NCBI RefSeq assembly: GCF_022919095.1
Contig: NZ_CP095073.1
Span: 930,001 to 994,000 of the forward strand
Length of the DNA: 64,000 nt
Direction: 5' to 3'
Origin: Halobacillus salinarum
GTDB taxonomy: Bacteria; Bacillota; Bacilli; Bacillales; Halobacillaceae
The notes beneath the pieces are model-generated. The model saw only the letters and a list, made by a program, of their open reading frames with translations. It was not told where the DNA came from and made no database searches. This document shows positions 9,494 to 16,476 of the stretch, in pieces (within the stretch, counting starts at the first letter, position 1; each line of letters opens with the position of its first letter). The position numbers and the translations under genes are program-made.

Positions 9494-9742
9494 CTAAAAG
9501 TAGAGAATCGTTGTAAACAACAGGATAAGCAGGGCGCGCAGCAGTTGAATAATAAAGAATGCTTTTTGCTGTTTTTTTAGTTCGATCAGGGCTTCAAATA
9601 GAAAGCTCGCGGCTAATACATAGAACATAAGTAGAATAATCCACTGATTTTGGAGCTGGAACAAGCCGATGATGGCAAGAATGACAGCTACTAAAAGAGT
9701 ACCTAATTGGGCATGCTGGTAGTTCTCATAAGGATGTCTCAT
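9494..9742 (-). CDS. Small three-helix membrane protein, unknown
   Basis: An 82-residue hydrophobic protein not assigned to a family. It has a short polar N terminus (MRHPYENYQHAQ) and three likely membrane helices at about 13-31, 34-52 and 62-81, separated by the charged loop ELKKQQK. A GGGTGA ribosome binding site lies just upstream of ATG 9742. It sits downstream of gerQ but is separated from it by a terminator, so it is probably transcribed alone. Confidence 0.6.
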   Translation of the reverse strand: MRHPYENYQHAQLGTLLVAVILAIIGLFQLQNQWIILLMFYVLAASFLFEALIELKKQQKAFFIIQLLRALLILLFTTILYF

Positions 9743-9774
9743 AGGTTCACCCTTTTCTATTTAATAATAAAAGT

Positions 9775-9806
9775 ACAAAAACCCGCTGGTGAAGGAGCGG
9801 GTTTCC
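9775..9806 (-). terminator. Terminator of the cwlJ-gerQ operon
   Basis: On the minus strand the stem AAACCCGCT with AGCGGGTTT is followed by TTTGT, 18 bases beyond the gerQ stop. Confidence 0.8.
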
Positions 9807-9821
9807 AGTGCAAGGATTTGG

Positions 9822-10277
9822 TTAGCGCGGGGAGTATTGAGCCATTCCAGGATTGTTTCCATATGGATAGTTGTATTCAATTTCCTCATCGAATGTAATG
9901 TAATCTAAGTAAACCATAAGCAGCAGGTAACGTCTTCCGGTCTCAGGATCACTGAGGATGATATGGTCACGACCGGCTGCTTCGATCTGGCCTTTAAATA
10001 CTTTATCCGTCCATTTTTCGCTGCCTTCGAAGGTCATGTACACGGTTGCTACTTTTCCTTGGTTGAGACGGAGGATGTTTTCCACATAGGACTGCTCTGA
10101 TGGAAGCATGCCTGAAGGGTTAACTCCAGTAGATTGTCCGCCTACCATTTGACCTTGCTGGTAAGGGTTCCCTTGTGGGGCAGATGGATAGTACTGGAGA
10201 TAAGGATTAGACGGATAGTACGGATTTGGATTTTGGCCATACATCCCTTGACCAGACGGCTGTTTCTGTTGTGCCAA
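9822..10277 (-). CDS. gerQ: Spore coat protein GerQ
   Basis: GerQ is an inner-coat protein needed to localise the cortex hydrolase CwlJ and is cross-linked by transglutaminase Tgl in B. subtilis. The protein (151 residues) has a Gln/Pro/Tyr/Gly-rich N-terminal half and the conserved GerQ domain (about 68-140) with SYVENILRLNQGK, AAGRDHIILSDPETG and RYLLLMVYLDYITFDEEI. The TTG at 10277 is the likely start: GAGGAG lies 8 bases upstream, whereas the alternative GTG at 10286 abuts that site. It follows cwlJ by about 20 bases, forming the cwlJ-gerQ operon. Confidence 0.93.
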   Translation of the reverse strand: MAQQKQPSGQGMYGQNPNPYYPSNPYLQYYPSAPQGNPYQQGQMVGGQSTGVNPSGMLPSEQSYVENILRLNQGKVATVYMTFEGSEKWTDKVFKGQIEAAGRDHIILSDPETGRRYLLLMVYLDYITFDEEIEYNYPYGNNPGMAQYSPR

Positions 10278-10298
10278 TTGAATCACTCCTCATTCAAA

Positions 10299-10721
10299 TT
10301 AATAGACTCGCGGACAATCGGACTGTACAGGCGCATAGAAGCAGTGAGATTTATACCTCCCGACATTCCACTGTCCATACCATTGAGCAGGGCAGCTGCC
10401 TTGAGGTTTAAAGAACCAGAGAGAATTGGAGGCAGGATGATAACGCTTGCCGTTAATATTTTTTCGGGCCAGCCGCTTTTCCTGCGAGCGGGCTCTTTGG
10501 TAAAAATATCCCTTCTGTGTTGCTTCAAACCCTCCTGGACTCTGGTAGACCATCTGCCTGATTGTATCGATGTCTTTAAAGTCCAGGCACTGGGCCCGGA
10601 CACGGTTCACTCCGGTATTACCGACCATAAGCATGCCAAGTTTTCCTTCGCCTTCCGCTTCTGCTCTCATTAAGCGGGCCAAAAGGTTCACATCTGCCTC
10701 GTTGTAGGATATAACAGCCAT
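10299..10721 (-). CDS. cwlJ: Spore cortex-lytic cell wall hydrolase CwlJ
   Basis: CwlJ degrades spore cortex peptidoglycan (muramic-delta-lactam-containing) during germination and acts in the coat. The 140-residue protein is a single SleB/CwlJ hydrolase domain without a signal peptide, as expected for a protein deposited from the mother cell. Conserved segments are LLARLMRAEAEGEGKLGML, VGNTGVNRV and the C-terminal FYAPV. The length matches B. subtilis CwlJ (142). A sigma-E-like promoter precedes it and gerQ follows. Confidence 0.93.
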   Translation of the reverse strand: MAVISYNEADVNLLARLMRAEAEGEGKLGMLMVGNTGVNRVRAQCLDFKDIDTIRQMVYQSPGGFEATQKGYFYQRARSQEKRLARKNINGKRYHPASNSLWFFKPQGSCPAQWYGQWNVGRYKSHCFYAPVQSDCPRVY

Positions 10722-10764
10722 GCTGTCACCTCACTTTGTACAGCCATCAAAGGTTGTTCTCTAA

Positions 10765-10794
10765 ACTATATGTAAGCCTACCTGATAGTTATGA
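10765..10794 (-). promoter_or_regulatory. Candidate sigma-E promoter of cwlJ-gerQ
   Basis: On the minus strand TCATAAC (10794-10788) and CATATAGT (10772-10765) are separated by 15 bases. They resemble the sigma-E consensus elements TCATATT and CATACAAT. This fits known mother-cell expression of cwlJ, but the call is from sequence only. Confidence 0.45.
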
Positions 10795-10834
10795 ATAAAA
10801 ATTTAGAGGATGACCCACATGGGTCATCCTCTAA
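10795..10834 (-). terminator. Terminator of hemQ
   Basis: A perfect 13-bp stem (TAGAGGATGACCC with GGGTCATCCTCTA) is followed on the minus strand by AATTTTTATT, 16 bases after the hemQ stop. Confidence 0.88.
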
Positions 10835-10849
10835 GAGATGGTATAAAAT

Positions 10850-11587
10850 TTAGATATGGAGAAATTGGGGAATGGCTTCCGGTTTAAGCAGGTTCCCTAC
10901 ATAAAAGGAGCCAAAATCTCCATAACGCGAGGTGACTTCGTCAAATCGCATTTCGTACACGAGCTTCTTAAACTGGAGAACATCGTGAGCAAATAAAGTC
11001 ACGCCCCATTCCCAGTCGTCAAAGCCGATAGAACCGGTAATAATCTGGCGGATTTTGCCTGCGTATTGCCGGCCGGTCATGCCATGTGCATACATCAGCT
11101 TGGCGCGATCGTCTTTTTCAAGTACATACCAATTATCATTTCCTTGTCTGCGCTTGTCCATCGGGTAAAAGCAGATATGGTTCCATTTCGGAAGAATCGG
11201 CTTCAAGCGTGCTTGAATTTCTGGATCTTCTTCATTGGCATTTCCCATGTAATTGGATAATTCGACAACCGATACATAGGAATAAGCAGGCGTCGTGAAT
11301 TCAGCCAGCTTTGTCTTGTTAAAAGCGGTTTCGATTTCATTTAATTCCTCCATCGTAGGGCGAAGGATCATCATCATAAAATCCGCTTTCTGGCCGACTA
11401 TCGTATATAAGGCATGGCTGCCTTGCTTGGACTGCTCCGTATCTTCCCATTTTCCAACTAATTCACGAAATTCATGGATCGCCTGCTCACGTTCTTCACT
11501 GCTGGCATATTTCCAGGTCGTCCAATCAATCGAACGGAAGTCATGCAGACAATACCATCCATCCATCGTTACAACTGCTTCTGGCAT
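10850..11587 (-). CDS. hemQ: Coproheme decarboxylase HemQ (chlorite dismutase-like fold)
   Basis: Last enzyme of the coproporphyrin-dependent heme pathway of Gram-positive bacteria; it converts coproheme to heme b with peroxide. The protein is 245 residues, the usual family length. [14 protein letters not shown] carries the catalytic Tyr, and [13 protein letters not shown] contains the proximal His region. The C terminus [20 protein letters not shown] is characteristic. AAGGAG lies about 10 bases before ATG 11587. It is divergent from pta, as in B. subtilis (ywfI and pta). Confidence 0.93.
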   Translation of the reverse strand: MPEAVVTMDGWYCLHDFRSIDWTTWKYASSEEREQAIHEFRELVGKWEDTEQSKQGSHALYTIVGQKADFMMMILRPTMEELNEIETAFNKTKLAEFTTPAYSYVSVVELSNYMGNANEEDPEIQARLKPILPKWNHICFYPMDKRRQGNDNWYVLEKDDRAKLMYAHGMTGRQYAGKIRQIITGSIGFDDWEWGVTLFAHDVLQFKKLVYEMRFDEVTSRYGDFGSFYVGNLLKPEAIPQFLHI

Positions 11588-11706
11588 GGCGTGATCGCTC
11601 CTTTATCACTAAACTTTTTCCATTTTCAATATAACATAGTTGTGAAAATAGAGCAGTTCAGCCAATTTGAAAGTATTGTGAACAATTTTTTAGGGTAAAG
11701 TGAAAA

Positions 11707-11720
11707 TGAAATCGCTTAAC
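11707..11720 (+). promoter_or_regulatory. Candidate CcpA (cre) site upstream of pta
   Basis: TGAAATCGCTTAAC matches the cre consensus at most positions but misses the final C. It lies upstream of the proposed pta -35 box, the placement expected for CcpA activation, which is known for pta in B. subtilis. Confidence 0.45.
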
Positions 11721-11749
11721 GTGAAATTTTTGGTTCGAAGGACTTTTCA

Positions 11750-11777
11750 TTGAACACAAAAGGTCTTATTATATAGT
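11750..11777 (+). promoter_or_regulatory. Candidate sigma-A promoter of pta
   Basis: TTGAAC (11750-11755) and TATAGT (11772-11777) are separated by 16 bases, 27 bases before the pta start codon. Confidence 0.55.
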
Positions 11778-11804
11778 ACACAATAGTAAATTGGAGGGAA
11801 ACCT

Positions 11805-12779
11805 ATGAGCAGCTTATTTGATACGCTGAAGGCCAAAATCAACAATCAAGGCAAGAGAGTCGTATTCCCTGAAGGTTTAGATGAACGAATCCTCACTGCT
11901 GTAAGTAAACTTGGTGCAGAAGGCTTAGTGCAACCTGTACTAGTAGGAAATAAAGAAAAAGTGAAACAGAAAGCCTCTGAATGTGGAGTGGATATTTCAA
12001 CGTCTGAAATTCTTGACCCGGAGAATTATGAAGGCTTTGAAGAAATGACAGCTTCCTTTGTCGATCGAAGGAAAGGGAAAGCTACGGAAGAGCAGGCAAG
12101 AGATATTCTTAAAGACGAGAACTATTTCGGAACGATGCTCGTTTATATGAACAAAGCAGACGGGCTTGTGAGCGGTGCCGCTCATTCGACTGCTGACACT
12201 GTCCGTCCGGCATTGCAGATTATAAAAACAAAGCCAGGCATTAAAAAAACATCCGGCGTCTTTATCATGGTTCGCGATGAAGAGAAGTATGTGTTCGCGG
12301 ACTGTGCGATTAATATTTCACCGGACAGCCAGGACTTAGCAGAAATTGCGCTGGCAAGTGCGGACACGGCCAAGTTGTTTAACATTGATCCTAAAATCGC
12401 TATGCTCAGCTTTTCAACGCGCGGTTCAGCTAAGTCACCGGAAACGGAAAAAGTGACAGATGCGGTCGCTCTGGCTAAGGAACAGAACGCTGATTTATTG
12501 ATCGATGGCGAATTTCAGTTTGACGCAGCTTTCGTACCGGAAGTGGCTCAAAAGAAAGCACCGGACTCCCCATTAAACGGAGAAGCTAATACGTTTATCT
12601 TCCCGAGTCTTGAAGCAGGGAATATCGGTTATAAAATTGCCCAGCGTTTAGGCAGCTTTGATGCCGTCGGACCGATTCTTCAAGGCTTGAATCAGCCGGT
12701 CAACGACCTGTCCCGCGGATGCAACTCCGATGACGTTTACAACCTGGCAATTATCACAGCCGCTCAATCGTTATCCTGA
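11805..12779 (+). CDS. pta: Phosphate acetyltransferase
   Basis: Converts acetyl-CoA and phosphate to acetyl phosphate and CoA, the first step of overflow acetate formation. The 324-residue protein has the short Firmicute form, without the N-terminal regulatory domain of enteric Pta. Typical segments are FPEGLDERIL at the N terminus, GLVSGAAHSTADTVRPALQ at mid-protein, and DGEFQFDAAFVP and GNIGYKIAQRLG near the C terminus. A TTGGAGGG ribosome binding site precedes the ATG. A candidate promoter and cre site lie upstream and a terminator follows at 12850. Confidence 0.95.
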   Translation: MSSLFDTLKAKINNQGKRVVFPEGLDERILTAVSKLGAEGLVQPVLVGNKEKVKQKASECGVDISTSEILDPENYEGFEEMTASFVDRRKGKATEEQARDILKDENYFGTMLVYMNKADGLVSGAAHSTADTVRPALQIIKTKPGIKKTSGVFIMVRDEEKYVFADCAINISPDSQDLAEIALASADTAKLFNIDPKIAMLSFSTRGSAKSPETEKVTDAVALAKEQNADLLIDGEFQFDAAFVPEVAQKKAPDSPLNGEANTFIFPSLEAGNIGYKIAQRLGSFDAVGPILQGLNQPVNDLSRGCNSDDVYNLAIITAAQSLS

Positions 12780-12849
12780 GCTTATAAAACCTTATAATCG
12801 AAAAAACGAACTGTTTATTTTAGCCAGACTTAATTAAATGAGCCATATT

Positions 12850-12898
12850 AAAACACCTTCAAATGGTAAATCATTCACTTCCATTTGGAGGTGTTTTT
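12850..12898 (+). terminator. Terminator downstream of pta
   Basis: A 15-bp stem (AACACCTTCAAATGG with CCATTTGGAGGTGTT) with a 14-base loop is followed by TTT. Confidence 0.8.
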
Positions 12899-12914
12899 CA
12901 TATTTCCCGTACAG

Positions 12915-13052
12915 AATAGCGCCGCTTCGTCAACATCCTTCGCTATCCGCTGGCACGTCCTCAGCCTCCTCGGAAAGCAACGAACGCTTTCTTCCGGAGT
13001 CTTCGGCTCGTGCTGTTCCCGCAGGAGTCTACGGATGTTGGACTACGATTCA
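12915..13052. repeat. Dispersed structured repeat, copy A
   Basis: A non-coding palindromic element within the 703-base gap between pta and lipL. The outer arms are CAACATCC (12931) and GGATGTTG (13033). Nested pairs CACG/CGTG and AGCC/GGCT and an inner hairpin GGAAAGC/GCTTTC follow inward. Read on the minus strand it carries the family words GACTCCTGCGGGA, ACAGCACGAGCCGAAG and GAGGAGGCTGAGGACGTG. Small open frames across it are not believable genes. Confidence 0.7.
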
Positions 13053-13330
13053 AGTTTTCATATACCATTCTATTCTCATGTTCGTATATTTCATACGTGA
13101 TTAACTAAATAGGCGAGAATAGGCACTCTTATGGCTGCCTGTGAAAACAAGAACAACGCTTTATCAGCTAGAATAAGTTCAGCTAAGTGGCTTGGCGTTC
13201 TCTTTAGCTGTTCTCAGCCTATCTTTTCTCAATAATTTAAAGTGATTTTTATCTATTTTAATAGAGTCTTGGACAAAACCAACGCTAGTTCTAGTTGAAG
13301 GAGAGCCTTTTTCAAGATTATCAGCTTTCG

Positions 13331-13446
13331 AGTGGGAAAACGAGGCTCCTGCGGAAAACGGACGAGCCGAGATCCAGCAGCGCGGTTTTTGCGAGGAAGC
13401 TCGGGCGTTCGTCCGCGGAAAGCGAAGTGATCTTTACCCCATGGGA
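13331..13446. repeat. Dispersed structured repeat, copy B
   Basis: Second copy in the same gap, read on the plus strand. It has GGCTCCTGCGG near the left end and GTCCGCGGAAAGCGAAG near the right. CGGACGA pairs with TCGTCCG, and GCCGAG with CTCGGGC. The outer arms are weaker than in the other copies. The stretch between copies A and B (13053-13330) shows no gene that can be supported. Confidence 0.65.
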
Positions 13447-13464
13447 CATAAAATCATTATGATC

Positions 13465-13510
13465 TAAAAAAGCACCGGTCATCTATTCAAGATGAGCCAG
13501 TGCTTTTTCA
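13465..13510 (-). terminator. Terminator of lipL
   Basis: On the minus strand AAAAAGCACTGG pairs with CCGGTGCTTTTTT. The lipL stop codon lies in the loop, so the hairpin overlaps the end of the gene. Confidence 0.8.
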
Positions 13511-14325
13511 TTTCTTTGAATCATTTGCTGCAGCCGTTTGTTGAAGTGATCAACTTCTTCGCCTTCAAGCGAGCGGGTGGTCACTTCACCAGACAATTCG
13601 TTTAATTTTTCGAGAATCCGGTTGCGGATATCGGCAACCGTAAAGTCTGTTCCGAGCAGTTCATTAAGAGAAGCCATCACATCCGGCTCAATATCCGGGT
13701 ATTCAAACCGGGTCTCTTCATTCTTTTTGCCAATTTGATAAAATTCTTTTAATAATCGCGCGCGTTCTGCGCCACTTCCAGTGACATCAAGGTAAATCTG
13801 GACCGCAGAGCCTTTTTTGACACGCCGCTGGGAAATGCCGGCAAACTTTCTGCCTCGGATGCTTAAATCATACGTGCCGGGGCAGTAGGACTGCGTAATT
13901 TCATAGGCTTCAATTTCATTGGTGATATCAGCAAGCAGCAGTTTAATAAAGTCAACCATAGCGTCATAGCCTTCGTAAATATTGACTTCTTTCGAATTTG
14001 GAAAGATGAGGGACAAGTTCAGTACGCCTTCATCAAGCACGACGGCAAGTCCGCCGGAATTACGAATAATCACCTGGTTGCCTTTTGAGTTAAGAAATTG
14101 AATGCCTTCATCAATATATGGAAGTCTGGCATCGGGAATACCGAGCACGATCGTGTCATGGTGCACCCAAAGCCGGGCTGTGGTCGGGCTGTTATGCTCA
14201 CCGACAGAAATGGCTAAAGCATCGTCAAACGCAAACGACTGCAAGGCAGAGAACTGAGGTCCAAGACTGCTCTGGTCGATAAAACGATAGCTCTGGGGCT
14301 GTAATAATGGATGAATCTTTTTCAT
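13483..14325 (-). CDS. lipL: Octanoyl-[GcvH]:protein N-octanoyltransferase LipL
   Basis: Transfers octanoyl groups from the glycine cleavage H protein to E2 subunits of 2-oxoacid dehydrogenases, a step of lipoate assembly in Bacillus. The 280-residue protein matches the family length (281 in B. subtilis). It has the biotin/lipoate ligase fold segment IIRNSGGLAVVLDEGVLNLS and the nucleophile Cys148 in QSYCPGTYDLSIRGRKFAGI. The neighbourhood (pta, hemQ) matches B. subtilis, where lipL is ywfL. An AAAGGAG ribosome binding site lies upstream of ATG 14325. Confidence 0.92.
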   Translation of the reverse strand: MKKIHPLLQPQSYRFIDQSSLGPQFSALQSFAFDDALAISVGEHNSPTTARLWVHHDTIVLGIPDARLPYIDEGIQFLNSKGNQVIIRNSGGLAVVLDEGVLNLSLIFPNSKEVNIYEGYDAMVDFIKLLLADITNEIEAYEITQSYCPGTYDLSIRGRKFAGISQRRVKKGSAVQIYLDVTGSGAERARLLKEFYQIGKKNEETRFEYPDIEPDVMASLNELLGTDFTVADIRNRILEKLNELSGEVTTRSLEGEEVDHFNKRLQQMIQRNEKALAHLE

Positions 14326-14531
14326 AGTCGTTACTCCTTTATATGCGTCAAGGCAAACTCCATTATACCAGAACTTTGCTGTTGCATGAATGATAGACGG
14401 AAGGTAAAATAGGCTGCCGGCTGAATCGTCAGCGCTGGTTAGCTTTATTCTTTTAGATTGCTGTCAAGACGTTTTTTTGTCGCAACAGAAGGTATATAAT
14501 AGAAAAAATGGTGTTAAGAAAGGACAAAAGG

Positions 14532-15827
14532 ATGGCTTATCGTGACGAGAAATTACATGAAGAAAAAGTATTTAAAGATCCCGTTCACCGTTACGTCCAC
14601 GTCAGGGACCGGGTAATCTGGGATTTAATAGGTACGCCGGAATTCCAGCGCTTAAGGCGGATCAAGCAGCTGGGGACGACGTATTTAACGTTCCATGGGG
14701 CTGAGCACAGCCGTTTTAATCATTCGCTGGGCGTTTATGAGATTGTCAGGCGGATTATCGAGAATTTCAAAGACCGCCCGAATTGGAATAATGGCGAACG
14801 ACTGCTTTGCTTGTGTGCAGCTCTGCTGCACGATTTAGGGCACGGACCGTTTTCCCATTCTTTTGAAAAAGTGTTCAAACTAGACCATGAACATTTCACT
14901 CAGGTCATCCTGCTCGGAGATACGCACGTGCATGAAGTTTTAAAAAAAGTGGAGCCTGGCTTTCCTAAAAAAGTGGCTGATGTTATTAATAAGACTTACA
15001 GCAATAAGCTCGTCGTCAGTTTAATCTCCAGCCAGATTGACGCTGATCGGATGGATTATCTGCAGCGGGATGCTTACTTTACCGGTGTAAGCTACGGCCA
15101 CTTTGATATGGAACGAATTCTCCGTGTCATGCGGCCGATGGAAGATCAAGTGGTCATTAAAGAAAGCGGCATGCACGCCGTTGAGGATTATATTATGAGC
15201 CGTTATCAAATGTACTGGCAGGTTTATTTTCATCCGGTAACCCGCAGTGCAGAGGTGATCCTCTCCAAAATACTTCACCGGGCTAAAGAGCTTTACGAGG
15301 ACGGGTACGAATTCAGGCTGGTGCCTGCGCATTTTCTGTCATTTTTCGCAGGCAAGCCGACACTGAAGGAATACTTGGAGCTCGATGAAGCTGTGACGCT
15401 CTTTTATTTCCAGTCATGGATGATGGAAGAGGACCCGATCTTAAGTGATTTGTGCGACCGCTTTGTAAACCGACGCCTGTTTAAATACATTGAGTTTAAT
15501 CCGAATTCCCAGATGAATGAATGGATGGAGCTTTATAAACTGTTTTCAAAAGCCGGACTGAATCCTGATTATTATTTAGTCGTCGATTCAAGCTCTGATC
15601 TTCCGTATGATTTTTACCGCCCCGGGGAAGAAGAGGAGCGTCTGCCGATTCACTTGCTGCAGCCGAATCAGGAGTTAAAAGAGCTGTCCAGGCTTTCAGA
15701 TATCGTTGAATCGATCTCTGGAAAGAAACGAACGGACCACAAGCTCTACGTTCCTCTTGATAAGCTTGAGGAGATGTCGAGCCGGAGCAAAACGAAGAAA
15801 CGAATTATGGAAATCTTGTATGGATAA
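14532..15827 (+). CDS. ywfO: HD-domain nucleotide phosphohydrolase YwfO
   Basis: A 431-residue HD-superfamily metal-dependent phosphohydrolase; B. subtilis YwfO is reported as a dNTP hydrolase. Metal-binding motifs are visible in order: HSRFNHSLGVYEI, LLHDLGHGPFSHSFE and SSQIDADRMDYLQRDA. ATG 14532 is chosen over the in-frame ATG at 14508 because a GAAAGGA site sits just before it and the length then matches the family. ywgA follows after 17 bases and is probably co-transcribed. Confidence 0.88.
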   Translation: MAYRDEKLHEEKVFKDPVHRYVHVRDRVIWDLIGTPEFQRLRRIKQLGTTYLTFHGAEHSRFNHSLGVYEIVRRIIENFKDRPNWNNGERLLCLCAALLHDLGHGPFSHSFEKVFKLDHEHFTQVILLGDTHVHEVLKKVEPGFPKKVADVINKTYSNKLVVSLISSQIDADRMDYLQRDAYFTGVSYGHFDMERILRVMRPMEDQVVIKESGMHAVEDYIMSRYQMYWQVYFHPVTRSAEVILSKILHRAKELYEDGYEFRLVPAHFLSFFAGKPTLKEYLELDEAVTLFYFQSWMMEEDPILSDLCDRFVNRRLFKYIEFNPNSQMNEWMELYKLFSKAGLNPDYYLVVDSSSDLPYDFYRPGEEEERLPIHLLQPNQELKELSRLSDIVESISGKKRTDHKLYVPLDKLEEMSSRSKTKKRIMEILYG

Positions 15828-15844
15828 GGAGTGGAGCGTGTATT

Positions 15845-16345
15845 ATGCTTGAAAATCATGCTAAATTGATGAGGTTTTTTTCGAGCTCAGACGCCATTGT
15901 TGGACGTAAAAAGCTGCAGAAAATGATTTACATACTGAAAAAGTGTGAGATCCCGTTTGAAGAACGCTACCAATTTCATTTTTACGGACCCTATTCAGAA
16001 GAGTTGACGCTGAGAGTAGAGGAGATGTGCAACCTCGGCTTTATCAATGAAACTCGTGAAGAGAAGAAAAACTACTACCAATACCGCTATGAGGTGACCG
16101 AGGAAGGCAGGGATTTTCTTAAGCACTACACGATCGATCTGCCGCCTTTGGACAAACACATAGAAGCAATGAATGAACGAAGCTCCAAGTTTCTCGAGCT
16201 GGTTTCTACGATGCTGTACTTTGAGGAGTATCCAAGGGAAGAAGTAGCCGAGAAGGTTTATCAAGTAAAAAGCAAGCAGAAGTATACCGAGGCAGACTTG
16301 GAAGACGGATGGAATTTTATTGAAATGTTACGTCAGATTCATTAA
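15845..16345 (+). CDS. ywgA: YwgA family protein, unknown function
   Basis: A 166-residue soluble protein of the YwgA family. The N-terminal half (GRKKLQKMIYILKK, then FHFYGPYSEELTLRVEEM) looks like a small winged-helix-type domain, also seen in some antitoxin-like proteins. No catalytic motif is visible. It lies directly after ywfO as in B. subtilis and ends at a terminator. Confidence 0.8.
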   Translation: MLENHAKLMRFFSSSDAIVGRKKLQKMIYILKKCEIPFEERYQFHFYGPYSEELTLRVEEMCNLGFINETREEKKNYYQYRYEVTEEGRDFLKHYTIDLPPLDKHIEAMNERSSKFLELVSTMLYFEEYPREEVAEKVYQVKSKQKYTEADLEDGWNFIEMLRQIH

Positions 16346-16360
16346 AATGTAATAGAGTGT

Positions 16361-16392
16361 AAGATATACTGTTATGCAGTATATCTTTTTTT
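16361..16392 (+). terminator. Terminator of ywfO-ywgA
   Basis: AGATATACTG pairs with CAGTATATCT around a 5-base loop, followed by seven T. Confidence 0.88.
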
Positions 16393-16476
16393 GTTCGATT
16401 GTGTCTGATTATTAAAAAAAATTAGAGAAAAAGACACAGGTATAGGGAGATTTATAGTAGAAATGGGGGTCAACAA

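Noticed and set aside
10134-10673. 179-codon plus-strand frame opposite gerQ and cwlJ
   Set aside because: It is the mirror of two conserved spore genes; composition is Arg/Leu-rich, typical of antisense frames.
12838-13104. Two short open frames over the repeat downstream of pta
   Set aside because: They begin in the pta terminator and cover structured repeat copy A; no ribosome binding site.
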